Assembly: GCF_003855495.1 (NCBI RefSeq)
Contig: NZ_CP034086.1
Coordinates: 124,001 to 188,000, forward strand
Source: Methylocystis rosea
GTDB taxonomy: Bacteria; Pseudomonadota; Alphaproteobacteria; Rhizobiales; Beijerinckiaceae
Length of the DNA stretch: 64,000 bases
Direction: 5' to 3'
In this document: positions 46,966 through 55,244 of the stretch, in pieces
Position numbering within the stretch: position 1 is the first letter of the stretch
How the letters are laid out: the number at the start of each line of letters is the position of its first letter
Made by a program: the position numbers and the translations under genes
The notes under the pieces: generated by a model
What the model saw: the letters and a program-made list of their open reading frames with translations, nothing else
The model's database searches: none
Told to the model about the DNA's origin: nothing

Positions 46966-48117
46966 GTGGCCATTCCGTTCCGCTATATCGCAAAAATCGG
47001 CGCGTATCTCGTCAAGCAGCACCTCTTGGGCGTGCGGCGTTATCCGCTCGTGCTCATGATGGAGCCGCTGTTCCGCTGCAATCTGGCCTGCGCCGGCTGC
47101 GGCAAGATCGATTACCCCGATCATATCCTCAACAAGCGGCTTTCGGTCGAGGACGCGCTGCGCTCGGTGGACGAATGTGGCGCCCCTGTGGTGGTGGTCG
47201 CCGGCGGCGAGCCGCTTTTGCACAAGGATTTGCCGCAGATCGTCGAGGGCATCGTCGCGCGGCGCAAATTCGCGATCGTCTGCACCAATGCTCTGCTGCT
47301 CGCCAAGAAGATCGACTACTTCAAGCCGAGCCCCTATTTCACCTGGTCGATCCATCTCGATGGCGACAAGGAGATGCACGACCGCGCGGTCTGCCAGGAC
47401 GGGGTCTATGAGCGCGCCGTCGAGGCGCTCAAACTCGCCAAGTCGAAGGGCTTTCGCGTCACCACCAACAGCACCTTCTTTTCCGACGCCGATCCCGAGC
47501 GCGTCGCGAAATTCCTCGACGCGACCACGGCGCTCGGCGTCGACGGGATGACGCTTTCGCCGGGTTACGCTTATGAGCGGGCGCCGGATCAGACTCACTT
47601 CCTTAATCGCACCCGCACCAAGGAATTGTTCCGCGCCATTCTGCGTCGCGGCCGGGGCGGGAAAGCCTGGGGACTCACCCAGTCGACGCTGTTCATGAAT
47701 TTCCTGGCCGGCAATGTGAGCTATCGCTGCACCCCCTGGGGGATGCCGCTGCGCACGGTGTTTGGCTGGCAGCGTCCCTGCTATCTGCTTGGCGAGGGCT
47801 ATGTGCCGACGTTCAAGCAGCTGATGGAGGAGACCGACTGGGACGCCTACGGCGTCGGCAATTACGAGAAATGCGCCGACTGCATGGTGCACTCCGGCTT
47901 TGAGGCGACCGCCGTCGCCGATTCGGTTCGCCGGCCCTGGCGGGCGGCCGCCGTCGCGCTCTTTGGCGTGCGCACCGAGGGGCCGATGGCGCCTGACGTC
48001 TCGCTGGAGAATCAGCGCCCGGCCGAATATGTCTATGACGAAAATATCGCCAGGCTTTCAGAGATCCGCGAGCACGAGGCGCAGCAACGGGCCGAGCAAC
48101 GGTCCACAGCGGCTTAG
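46966..48117 (+). CDS. hpnH: Adenosyl-hopene transferase HpnH (radical SAM)
   Basis: Radical SAM enzyme that joins 5'-deoxyadenosine to diploptene, the first step to the extended C35 hopanoids. The 383-residue protein has the cluster motif CNLACAGC near residue 38, followed by the family stretches VVVAGGEPLLHKDLPQIV, FTWSIHLDGDKEMHDRAVC, LSPGYAYERAPDQ and CTPWGMPLRTVFGWQRPCYLL. The start is GTG 46966 with AAGGGG upstream. It is convergent with hpnG, and the 3' ends overlap by 60 bp; in many genomes hpnG and hpnH are co-directional. Confidence 0.94.
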   Translation: MAIPFRYIAKIGAYLVKQHLLGVRRYPLVLMMEPLFRCNLACAGCGKIDYPDHILNKRLSVEDALRSVDECGAPVVVVAGGEPLLHKDLPQIVEGIVARRKFAIVCTNALLLAKKIDYFKPSPYFTWSIHLDGDKEMHDRAVCQDGVYERAVEALKLAKSKGFRVTTNSTFFSDADPERVAKFLDATTALGVDGMTLSPGYAYERAPDQTHFLNRTRTKELFRAILRRGRGGKAWGLTQSTLFMNFLAGNVSYRCTPWGMPLRTVFGWQRPCYLLGEGYVPTFKQLMEETDWDAYGVGNYEKCADCMVHSGFEATAVADSVRRPWRAAAVALFGVRTEGPMAPDVSLENQRPAEYVYDENIARLSEIREHEAQQRAEQRSTAA

Positions 48118-48789
48118 CGAGACGAAGGCGGCGCGGGAATCGAGGCCCGCCCGAATCATGCCGCCAAGTTGATGCGGCCCGCGGATCAGCTCGCGGGCGA
48201 CGCCGAGCGCGTGAATGTCGCCTTCAGGCGTCAGCGCTTTGGCGACGAGCGGCGGCAGCGCGCGCGCCGCAGGATCGCTGATCGCGCGCAGCGCGACGAA
48301 AGGAATGTCGCGCCGGCGGGCGAATTCTTCGGCAAGATGCGATTCCATATCGACCGCCACCGCTTGCGCGCCTTCGCGCAGCGCCGCCTTGGCGCCCGGG
48401 TTCATCGCCGGCTCGTCGACGCCGATGATCGCCCCCGGCGTAACCTTGCAGCCGGCGGCCGCGGCGCCTTTCATCAGCACTGACGAGAGACGCGAATGGG
48501 TGTCACGCCGCGCGTCGCCCCCGACAATGGCGTCCGCCACGACGACATGGCCGGGCCGCAGCGCGTAATCCAGTCCGCCCGCGAGTCCGAAGCTGACGAC
48601 GGCGGAAAAATCGGTTCCGCCGAGCGCATCGAGCGCTTGCCGCAGGCGCCGGACGTTCGCGCCGCTGCACAGCGTCGTGACGCCTTCGCCGGCGGCGCAG
48701 GCGGCCTCGCGCTTCATGCCGACGATGACGAGAATCGGCGCAAGCGCGCTCAGTTCGGCGGTTTTTCTACGGCCTGTCGCGCGCGCCAT
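48058..48789 (-). CDS. hpnG: Hopanoid phosphorylase/nucleosidase HpnG
   Basis: Purine-nucleoside-phosphorylase-like enzyme that releases adenine from adenosylhopane to give ribosylhopane. The 243-residue protein has VSFGLAGGLDYALRPG, a substrate-binding VAVDMESHLAEEFARR and ALRAISDPA, typical of this subgroup. ATG 48789 has an excellent ribosome binding site (GGAGGAG). It follows shc on the same strand after 45 bp. Its 3' end overlaps hpnH by 60 bp on the opposite strand. Confidence 0.92.
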   Translation of the reverse strand: MARATGRRKTAELSALAPILVIVGMKREAACAAGEGVTTLCSGANVRRLRQALDALGGTDFSAVVSFGLAGGLDYALRPGHVVVADAIVGGDARRDTHSRLSSVLMKGAAAAGCKVTPGAIIGVDEPAMNPGAKAALREGAQAVAVDMESHLAEEFARRRDIPFVALRAISDPAARALPPLVAKALTPEGDIHALGVARELIRGPHQLGGMIRAGLDSRAAFVSLSRCGPLLGPLLRLVLADL

Positions 48790-48834
48790 TGCTCCTCCGG
48801 CCGAGGCCGCATAGCTCCATCGAAAAAAGCGATT

Positions 48835-50808
48835 CTAGAGCCCGACCTGCACGCGCTTGCTGTTGGCGCGCCTCATATTGCGATAGCGCGCGAGCGCCCA
48901 GAGCGGGAAGAATTTTCCATAGCCATGATAGCGCAGATAGAAGACGCGTGGAAAACCCGTCGCGGTAAAACGCGCCTCATTCCATAGGCCGGCTCCGTTT
49001 TGCGTCGATTGCAGATAGGCGATCCCCTTTGCCGCCGCCGGATGGTCGACGTCGCCCGAGGCCATCAGCGCGAGCAGCGCCCAGGCGGTTTGCGAGGCCG
49101 TCGAAGGGGATTTTTCATAGCCCTTGTAGTCGAGCTTGTAGCTTGAGAGGTCTTCGCCCCAGCCGCCATCTTCGTTCTGGATCGCCACGAGCCAGGCGAC
49201 GGCGCGACGGTAAGCGTCATGGTCATGCGGCAGGCCGACGGCGTTGAGCGCGCACAGCGTCGACCAAGTCCCATAAATGTAATTCGCGCCCCAGCGGCCG
49301 AACCAGCTGCCGTCCTTTTCCTGTTCTTTGAGCAGATAGTCGACGCCGCGCTTGAGGCATTCGCTCGAGTCGATCGTATCGCCGAGCTGCGCCAGCATGG
49401 ACACGCAGCGTGCGGAAACGTCCGCCGTCGGCGGATCGAGCAGCGCGCCGTGATCGGCGAAGGGGATGTGATTCAGATAATGGCATGTGTTGTCGGCGTC
49501 GAAGGCGCCCCAGCCGCCGTTCTTCGACTGCATGCCGACGATCCATTCCTTGGCGCGGGCGATGCGCTCGTCATAGGGACGGGAAGAGTCATTCGCCGTG
49601 AGGCGATCCATCGCCGTCACGACGACGGCCGTGTCGTCGACGTCCGGGTAATAGGCGTTGGCGTATTGAAACGCCCAGCCGCCGGGCCGAACGTGCGGCC
49701 GCTGCGCCGCCCAGTCGCCCTTGACGTCGAGCACCTGCAAGGGCGCGAGCCATTCGCAGGCCTGGCGCGCCTGTTCGCGCGCGTCTTCGTCGCCCGTCTC
49801 AAGCAGCGTGTGCGCCGTCAGACAGGTGTCCCACACCGGCGAAACGCAGGGCTGGCAATAGATTTCCGCATCATGCACGACGAGCAGCCGTTCGATCGCC
49901 TCACGCGCCTGCTTCTTACGCTCGTCGGCGTCCGGCACGCCGAGCACGTCATACATCAGCAGGCTGTTGACCATGGACGGAAAGATGCCGCCCAGTCCGT
50001 CGACGCCATTGAGACGCTCGGTCGTCCATGTCATGGCAAGTTCGATCGAGCGTTCGCGCGGGCCGTTGGGCATGTGCGGCTCAATCAAACGCAGAAGCTT
50101 GTCGATCTTTCCGAAAATATTCGCCCAGGGCCAGGTCTGGTGTTCGCCCTTGGGCCACACCTTCACCTCTTCCGGCGGCGTCGTGAAGAGTTCGGCGATG
50201 TGTATGTTCCTCGGGTTCTTCGCGCGCGGCTTTTTCGTCATCAGCACCAGCATCGGCACGAGAACGGTGCGGCCCCAATAGGAAATCTTGTCGAGGTGGA
50301 AGGGAAACCACTTCGGCAGCAGCATGATTTCGACCGGCATCACCGGCACGCCGCGCCACGGAATTTCGCCGTAAAGCGCCAGCAGCGCGCGCGTAAAAAC
50401 ATTGCTCTTGGCCGCGCCGCCATAGGCGAGGATCGCCGCGCGCGCGCGCGCCATATGCGGCGCGTCGACATCGTCGCCGATCATCTTGAGCGCGAAATAC
50501 GCCTTGACGCTGGTGCTGATGTGGAACGGCCCGTCTTGATAAAGCGGCCAACCGCCGTGATCGCCCTGACAGCGGCGCAGATAAACGGCGATCTTGCGCT
50601 CGAGTTCCGCGTCAATGGGCTCGGCGCGGAAATGGCGCATCAGCACATATTCAGCCGAGAGGCTGGTGTCGGCTTCGAGCTCGAAGCAGAAATGTCCATC
50701 GCCTTTGCCGAGCGACAGAAGCGCGCGCTTGGCGTTCTGAATGCTCGTCTCCAGCGCTTCGCTGGAAATGGGTGTGAAATTAGCGTCAATACGCGCGGCG
50801 GCGTTCAT
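48835..50808 (-). CDS. shc: Squalene-hopene cyclase
   Basis: Cyclises squalene to hopene and hopanol at the membrane. The protein has 657 residues from ATG 50808. The catalytic DxDD motif appears as PDVDDTAVVV near residue 388, and multiple QW repeats are visible (for example GDHGGWPLYQDG, SKNGGWGAFD, KDGSWFGRWG, EDGGWGEDL and QNGAGLWNE). I reject the longer frame to 50868 because it is unrelated to the family and overlaps the upstream regulator. It lies 22 bp downstream of an XRE-type regulator gene and upstream of hpnG. Confidence 0.95.
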   Translation of the reverse strand: MNAAARIDANFTPISSEALETSIQNAKRALLSLGKGDGHFCFELEADTSLSAEYVLMRHFRAEPIDAELERKIAVYLRRCQGDHGGWPLYQDGPFHISTSVKAYFALKMIGDDVDAPHMARARAAILAYGGAAKSNVFTRALLALYGEIPWRGVPVMPVEIMLLPKWFPFHLDKISYWGRTVLVPMLVLMTKKPRAKNPRNIHIAELFTTPPEEVKVWPKGEHQTWPWANIFGKIDKLLRLIEPHMPNGPRERSIELAMTWTTERLNGVDGLGGIFPSMVNSLLMYDVLGVPDADERKKQAREAIERLLVVHDAEIYCQPCVSPVWDTCLTAHTLLETGDEDAREQARQACEWLAPLQVLDVKGDWAAQRPHVRPGGWAFQYANAYYPDVDDTAVVVTAMDRLTANDSSRPYDERIARAKEWIVGMQSKNGGWGAFDADNTCHYLNHIPFADHGALLDPPTADVSARCVSMLAQLGDTIDSSECLKRGVDYLLKEQEKDGSWFGRWGANYIYGTWSTLCALNAVGLPHDHDAYRRAVAWLVAIQNEDGGWGEDLSSYKLDYKGYEKSPSTASQTAWALLALMASGDVDHPAAAKGIAYLQSTQNGAGLWNEARFTATGFPRVFYLRYHGYGKFFPLWALARYRNMRRANSKRVQVGL

Positions 50809-50830
50809 TGCAATTCCTTTGTATGTGCGG

Positions 50831-51121
50831 TCACGCGATGCTGAGCGTCGCGGACTTCGCCGACTCATGATGCGGCTTCACGACGATCTCGACGTCCTGC
50901 CCCAGGGCGACGAGAAATCGCATGAGCCGTTCCAGCGAAAACTGCCGGAAATCGCCGTGCAGCAGCTTCGACACGTCCGGCTGCTTCACGCCGAAGAGTT
51001 TCGCGGCTTGCACCTGCTTCAACCCGCGCTCCTTGAGCAGCGCTTCGATCTTGCGAACGAGCTGCGCCTTGAGGAGGTGGTCTTCGAGTGGCGCCTTGGG
51101 CGCGAGTGAGTCTTCGGTCAT
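50831..51121 (-). CDS. XRE/HigA-like helix-turn-helix protein
   Basis: The 96-residue protein carries a helix-turn-helix of the HigA/HTH_37 antitoxin-like group: KIEALLKERGLKQVQAAKLFGVKQPDVSKLLHGDFRQFSLERLMRFLVALG, with the recognition helix at QPDVSKLL. Such proteins are usually antitoxins paired with a RelE/HigB-like toxin, but no toxin gene fits in the 163 bp upstream. It is 22 bp from shc on the same strand, so it probably belongs to the hopanoid transcript and may regulate it. An inverted repeat at 51172-51189 is a candidate operator. Confidence 0.85.
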   Translation of the reverse strand: MTEDSLAPKAPLEDHLLKAQLVRKIEALLKERGLKQVQAAKLFGVKQPDVSKLLHGDFRQFSLERLMRFLVALGQDVEIVVKPHHESAKSATLSIA

Positions 51122-51171
51122 CTCGGCTTGGGGGATGAATTGGCGCTCAGTTCGCGCCGATCTGCGTGAGC

Positions 51172-51196
51172 TATAGTGAATTTGCTATATCGTCAA
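51172..51196 (-). promoter_or_regulatory. Candidate promoter and operator of the XRE-shc-hpnG operon
   Basis: TATAG (51172-51176) and CTATA (51185-51189) form an inverted repeat spaced by 8 bp. On the minus strand TTGACG lies at 51191-51196 and TATAGC at about 51170-51175, resembling -35 and -10 boxes with a short 15 bp spacer. The inverted repeat would overlap the promoter, as expected for an autoregulating XRE protein. Read by eye only. Confidence 0.4.
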
Positions 51197-51284
51197 GTCG
51201 CGTCTGGCTCATCGATTGCTACAGGGGAAGATGAGGGCGCCCTGGCGCCGGCGTGGCGCGCGACTTTGTCCGAAAGGTGAGCCG

Positions 51285-51656
51285 ATGGACGAACTCTATG
51301 TGATTTGTCGGACAGACGAGATCGAGGACTCCGAGGCGACGGGATTCGTCCTGATGCGCGCCGAGGCGAGCGGCGACGCCGCCCCTTATCCGATCCTGAT
51401 CACGCGCAAGGGCAACAATTTCTATGGCTTCGAGAACGCCTGCCCGCATGAAGGCGAGCGGCTCGACGTCAATCCCGGCCAGTTCATGGACGAGGAAGGC
51501 AATTTCCTCGAATGCGGCAGGCATCATGCGCAGTTCGACATCGACACCGGCCACTGCTTCATCGGCCCCTGTCAGGGCCAACGGCTGACGCCGATCAAAC
51601 TCGTCGTCGACGAGGGCGACGTCTGCCTCACCGGCGTGCTGCTCGCCGAAGAATGA
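51285..51656 (+). CDS. Rieske [2Fe-2S] protein, small
   Basis: Rieske-type iron-sulphur protein of 123 residues. The ligands are the Cys and His of ACPHEGERLD and of ECGRHHAQFD, spaced by about 23 residues. The rest of the protein is one Rieske domain without signal or membrane anchor, so it is probably a soluble ferredoxin-like carrier. I use ATG 51285 with GAAAGGTG upstream; the open frame further up is not conserved. The next gene starts 10 bp downstream, which suggests an operon with two proteins of unknown function. Confidence 0.88.
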   Translation: MDELYVICRTDEIEDSEATGFVLMRAEASGDAAPYPILITRKGNNFYGFENACPHEGERLDVNPGQFMDEEGNFLECGRHHAQFDIDTGHCFIGPCQGQRLTPIKLVVDEGDVCLTGVLLAEE

Positions 51657-51666
51657 AAGGCGCTCT

Positions 51667-52419
51667 ATGACCGATATGGCGGAACTGCAAAAACGAAAGC
51701 AACCGCTCAATCTCGCGATCGTGCACGTCGATCCCGACGCTTTCATCGCGAATTACCTGCCGTGGCTCGAGATCACGAGTTTCATCACGGCGCTGCGCGC
51801 GGGCGACGTCGAGGTCCCCGCCGACGGCGTGACGCCGAAGCTGGCGCCGCAGCAGATAAAAGGCGCGGCTGCGGTGAATTACGGGGGAGACGCGCTCTTC
51901 GCCTTTTGCATGGCGGCGGCGCTGAAAGGCGACAAGGCCGCGGTTGAAAAGGTCGACGCGGCGCTCACCGAGCAGCTCGGCCAGGAGTATCCAGGGTCGA
52001 CGGCGCTGTGGAGTTTTCGTTCGCCCATCGCTTCGCCGATGAGTCTCGAAGATCATGTCGGGCAGGCCGCGCAGAAAATGCTCGCGGGCGACATCCCGCC
52101 GCCGCCGATGCGCGCGCGCGAGAACTGGAACGCCGGCCTGCGCTTCTTCGAGAAGGCGCGCAAATCGAATTTCGTGCATGAGATCGTCTATCCGCTGGCG
52201 TTGTGGACGCGGGCGAAATGGACCGAGACGTTGGAGAAGGGCGTCGCCTTCATGGCGCATATCGAGGACAGCGTGCCGGTGTTGCAGGAATGCCTCGCCG
52301 AAACGCGCAACGACCAGGCCTTCATCGCCAATATGCTGCTGAAGATGGCGCCGGCGATCGAGACGGATCTCACCGACGAGATGCAGGGATTCCTGCGCTC
52401 GCTGTCGCGGCGAGTGTAG
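51667..52419 (+). CDS. Protein of unknown function downstream of the Rieske gene
   Basis: The 250-residue protein is cytoplasmic by composition, with no signal or membrane helix. It appears mostly helical, with segments LPWLEITSFITALRAGD, GDALFAFCMAAALKGDKAAVEK and NAGLRFFEKARKSNFVHEIVYPLALW. I do not recognise the family. ATG 51667 lies 10 bp after the Rieske stop and is preceded by GAAAGG within that gene's end, so the two are probably co-translated and may form one electron-transfer module; that is inference. Confidence 0.7.
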   Translation: MTDMAELQKRKQPLNLAIVHVDPDAFIANYLPWLEITSFITALRAGDVEVPADGVTPKLAPQQIKGAAAVNYGGDALFAFCMAAALKGDKAAVEKVDAALTEQLGQEYPGSTALWSFRSPIASPMSLEDHVGQAAQKMLAGDIPPPPMRARENWNAGLRFFEKARKSNFVHEIVYPLALWTRAKWTETLEKGVAFMAHIEDSVPVLQECLAETRNDQAFIANMLLKMAPAIETDLTDEMQGFLRSLSRRV

Positions 52420-52540
52420 GCCGCGCCGTAGCGCCGCGACGATGCGCCATTGTAAAAACTGCCGATGTTTTCGCATGGTCGAAACGAAGTTTTAACCATC
52501 GGCCGCCGATGGTCATTTGAACGGAGCGAGAGGAGTGAGC

Positions 52541-53182
52541 ATGGCTACGAACACGGAAGGCGAACGCGCACTGGCCGACCTCGAGGCCGGTAAGTTTTCT
52601 TTCCCGATGGTCGACTCCATCAGGGATCATGTGAATCAACTTGAGGCGGAGCTGCAGCGCGCCAGGACAGAGCTGCAGCGCGTCAATTCGCTGCATGAGG
52701 GCGCCGTCAACCAGCTCAGGCAGCAGGAGTTTACGATCCTGCGGCTCGAAGGAGAGCTGCGCAAGCTGAACGCCAGACTCTACGCCCTGCTGAAGGCCAA
52801 TGTTCTGACGGAGATCGCCCTGCGCGAGGTGAAGCGCGGCGCCGTGAAATTCGTCGAACTTCTCCCCGTCGCGCGCAAGCATGCCGAGGAAGGGTCGAAG
52901 GCGGCGCTGGCCTATCTCTCGACAATTGATCTTCGGGCCAAGGTCGAGGCGGTGAAGGCGCATCCCCTGACCGAGAAGACGCTCGCCTGGCTGGCGAATC
53001 TCGATTTGCGCGCCGAGTGGACGAAGCTGAAGACGCATCCGCTGACGACAAAGGCGCTGAGCGAGTTGCGGCCGGTCCTTCTCAAGGCCAAGGACTATCT
53101 GCCGGTCGTGCAGAAGCGGATCGCCGCGCTCGTCGAAAAAGCGACGGCCTATATTTCCGAGCTGCAGAAGAAGGCAGCGTAA
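52541..53182 (+). CDS. Helical coiled-coil protein with internal repeat, unknown function
   Basis: The 213-residue protein is predicted to be almost entirely helical. Residues 25-85 form a likely coiled coil (DHVNQLEAELQRARTELQR). Residues 124-148 and 149-173 are tandem repeats with the shared pattern A-[YW]-L-x2-[IL]-DLRA-x5-K-x-HPLT-x-K-[TA]-L. No known domain is recognised. ATG 52541 follows GAGAGGAG. It is 121 bp after the previous gene and may belong to the same transcript. Confidence 0.72.
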   Translation: MATNTEGERALADLEAGKFSFPMVDSIRDHVNQLEAELQRARTELQRVNSLHEGAVNQLRQQEFTILRLEGELRKLNARLYALLKANVLTEIALREVKRGAVKFVELLPVARKHAEEGSKAALAYLSTIDLRAKVEAVKAHPLTEKTLAWLANLDLRAEWTKLKTHPLTTKALSELRPVLLKAKDYLPVVQKRIAALVEKATAYISELQKKAA

Positions 53183-53283
53183 ATCCGACGCGGGGCAGGG
53201 CGCAAAGCTGCGCCCGCTCGCTGGCCGCGCGCGACGTTGCGTCTACCTGGGCGCAAGTCTGGGCGCGCGACTGCAGTTCGCCA

Positions 53284-53628
53284 TCACGCCGGCGCGGGCG
53301 TGCGCGCGGGCTTGACCGGCCCGACGTCGACCTGAATCTCGTCGCCCTCGACGCGAAGCGCATAGGGGTGGAGCGTGTTGCGGACGAGATGCGTCACGCA
53401 TTTGCCGCTTGTGCTGTCGAACCCCCATTGGTGGTGCGGACAGGTGACGGTCTGGCCGTTGAAGGTCGCCTCGCTCAACGGCATGTCCGCATGCGGACAG
53501 CGCCCGCGATACGCCTTGAGTTCGCCGCCGCTCGGCCAGACCAGAAGCACGCTCTTTTTGCCGGCGTGAAAGAGGCCCATGCCGCCTTCGCTCACGGCGC
53601 CGGTGTTACAGATCGCGGTGAACGCCAT
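53284..53628 (-). CDS. Rieske ferredoxin, TmoC-like
   Basis: Soluble Rieske ferredoxin of 114 residues. The cluster ligands are in RCPHADMPLSEA and TCPHHQWGFD. The arrangement GELKAYRGRCPHADMPLSEATF and the ending ALRVEGDEIQVDVGP closely resemble the ferredoxin component of four-component diiron monooxygenases such as toluene monooxygenase TmoC. No hydroxylase or reductase gene is nearby, so the partner is unknown. ATG 53628 has GAAGG eight bases upstream; a TTG five codons earlier is possible. Confidence 0.85.
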   Translation of the reverse strand: MAFTAICNTGAVSEGGMGLFHAGKKSVLLVWPSGGELKAYRGRCPHADMPLSEATFNGQTVTCPHHQWGFDSTSGKCVTHLVRNTLHPYALRVEGDEIQVDVGPVKPARTPAPA

Positions 53629-53742
53629 CGTGATCGCCTTCAAGAATCAACATTGACAGGCGATAGCAAGTTACGGACCAGCGACGGCCTTGCGCTGCGG
53701 GGACGCGCGAGGCGAAAAGATGACGGTCTCATATGCATTTTG

Positions 53743-53831
53743 TGGTGCGGGCGGCCGGAATCGAACCGGCACAGGCCTTGCGGCCCTACGGATTTTAAGT
53801 CCGTTGCGTCTACCAGTTTCGCCACGCCCGC
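53743..53831 (-). tRNA. tRNA-Leu (anticodon TAA)
   Basis: An 89-nt tRNA including an encoded CCA end. The 5' end GCGGGCG pairs perfectly with CGCCCGC at the acceptor end. The anticodon loop reads CTTAAAA with anticodon TAA, specific for the UUA codon. The T arm GGTTCGATTCC is standard and the long variable arm, typical of tRNA-Leu, is visible. It lies between the TmoC-like gene and gpt on the same strand. Confidence 0.96.
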
Positions 53832-53876
53832 GGAGCGCTCGTTTATAGGGGCGCGAACCCGACGCCGCCAAGCGGA

Positions 53877-54407
53877 TTATATGCGCCGTCGTCGCTGGCC
53901 CTCGGGCTTGGCGTTGGGTGTGCCGATCGGCGCCTGAAACGACAGGCCCGTGTCCCAGGGAAAAAAGATCCAGGTGTCCTGCGAGACTTCGGTGACGAAG
54001 GTGTCGACCATCGGCAGGCCCTGCGGTTTGGCGTAAACAGTGGCGAAATGCGCGTTCGCCAGAGTGTCCCGCACGGCTTTCGCCGTGGCGCCGGTGTCGA
54101 CGAGATCGTCAATAATGAGAACTTCGGAGCTTGGCCGCGCGAGAATCGTGTCGGTCAGAGGCTTGAGCACCTGGATCTCGCCACGCTCCGTTTCCTCGTG
54201 ATAGCTCGCGACGCAGATGGTTTCGATAACCCTTATGCCGAGTTCGCGCGCCACGATCGCCGCGGGCACCAGACCGCCGCGCGTCACCGCCACAATCGCC
54301 GAGAATCCGCCGATAGAAGCGAGACGCCAGGCGAGCGCGCGCGCGTCGCGGTGAAAAATGTCCCAGGAGACCGGAAAGATCTTGTCGGACCCGTACATCA
54401 GCTTCAA
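53877..54407 (-). CDS. gpt: Xanthine phosphoribosyltransferase
   Basis: Salvages xanthine and guanine to XMP and GMP with PRPP. The 176-residue protein aligns along its length with E. coli Gpt: [36 protein letters not shown], the PRPP-binding [32 protein letters not shown] and [14 protein letters not shown]. The start may be ATG 54407 or 54398. It is 17 bp downstream of the CinA-like gene. Confidence 0.92.
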   Translation of the reverse strand: MKLMYGSDKIFPVSWDIFHRDARALAWRLASIGGFSAIVAVTRGGLVPAAIVARELGIRVIETICVASYHEETERGEIQVLKPLTDTILARPSSEVLIIDDLVDTGATAKAVRDTLANAHFATVYAKPQGLPMVDTFVTEVSQDTWIFFPWDTGLSFQAPIGTPNAKPEGQRRRRI

Positions 54408-54424
54408 GCCTCCCGATCACGCCG

Positions 54425-55186
54425 TCAGCGCGCCTTTTCCGTCGATAGCGACGCAATCATCGCGCGCGCCGCGGCCGTCGCGCGGGCCAAGAGCGCGGCA
54501 TCGCGACTGCGCAGCACAATCTGATTCCTGAATCCGGCGCTCGTAAAGGACGGATAGGAGCCAACGCTCACACCGTCATGGTCGCGGGCGATGGCTTCCA
54601 ATCCTGCGGCGTAGGCGCCTTCCGGAACGCCGTAAGCGTCGACCGTCTCGACGAGCACCGGCGGGCCGGCCGCGAGCCGCGGGCCGACCACGTCCATCAT
54701 ATTCTGCATGATTGTCGGCACGCCGGCCATAACGATGACATTGCCGATCCAGAATCCCGGCGCCTTGGAAATGGCGTTGAAAATCAGCTCCGCGCCTTTT
54801 GGAATGCGCGCCATCCGCCGGCGCGCCGGATTCAGCTCGGCTTCCGAAAAGCGTTCCCGAAGGAGCGCTATGGCGCGCGGATCCTCGCCAATCTCCACGC
54901 CGAAGGCGCGGGCGACCGCATCGGCGGTGATGTCGTCGTGGGTGGGACCAATGCCGCCGGTCGTGAAGACATAGGTGTAGCGGGCGCGCAGCGCATTAAG
55001 CGCCTCGACGATCGCCTCCGTCTCGTCGGGCACGATTCGCGCCTCGCGAAGATCGACGCCGATCTGCGCCAGATAATTCGCGATATAGCGCGTGTTCACA
55101 TCCTGCGTGCGGCCGGACAATATTTCATCGCCGATCACGAGAATCGCCGCGCTTGCCGGCCTGTCGCCCGCCGTTTCTTGCGCCAT
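54425..55186 (-). CDS. CinA-like molybdopterin-binding-domain protein
   Basis: The 253-residue protein has the N-terminal MoCF/CinA domain: ILVIGDEILSGRTQDVNTRYIANYL, the VFTTGGIGPTHDDITADAVARAFG signature and APGFWIGNVIVMAGVP. It lacks the C-terminal deamidase domain of full-length CinA, as is common in alphaproteobacteria. Members with this domain may hydrolyse ADP-ribose; the role here is not certain. ATG 55186 is preceded by AGGGAGG. It lies upstream of gpt in a probable operon. Confidence 0.87.
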   Translation of the reverse strand: MAQETAGDRPASAAILVIGDEILSGRTQDVNTRYIANYLAQIGVDLREARIVPDETEAIVEALNALRARYTYVFTTGGIGPTHDDITADAVARAFGVEIGEDPRAIALLRERFSEAELNPARRRMARIPKGAELIFNAISKAPGFWIGNVIVMAGVPTIMQNMMDVVGPRLAAGPPVLVETVDAYGVPEGAYAAGLEAIARDHDGVSVGSYPSFTSAGFRNQIVLRSRDAALLARATAAARAMIASLSTEKAR

Positions 55187-55244
55187 TACCGGCCTCCCTG
55201 TCGCCGATTATGACCATGGCGGCCGTGAACGCCAGCCCTGGCGC

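Noticed and set aside
49219..50844. 541-codon plus-strand frame opposite shc
   Set aside because: Shadow of the squalene-hopene cyclase gene, which is intact on the minus strand.
50831..51284. Toxin-antitoxin module at the XRE gene
   Set aside because: No toxin-like ORF of 80-120 codons fits upstream or downstream; only the antitoxin-like protein is present.
53670..53870. Short ORFs over the tRNA-Leu gene (AKLVDATDLKSVGP type)
   Set aside because: This peptide is the well-known false translation of a tRNA gene; the tRNA itself folds perfectly.
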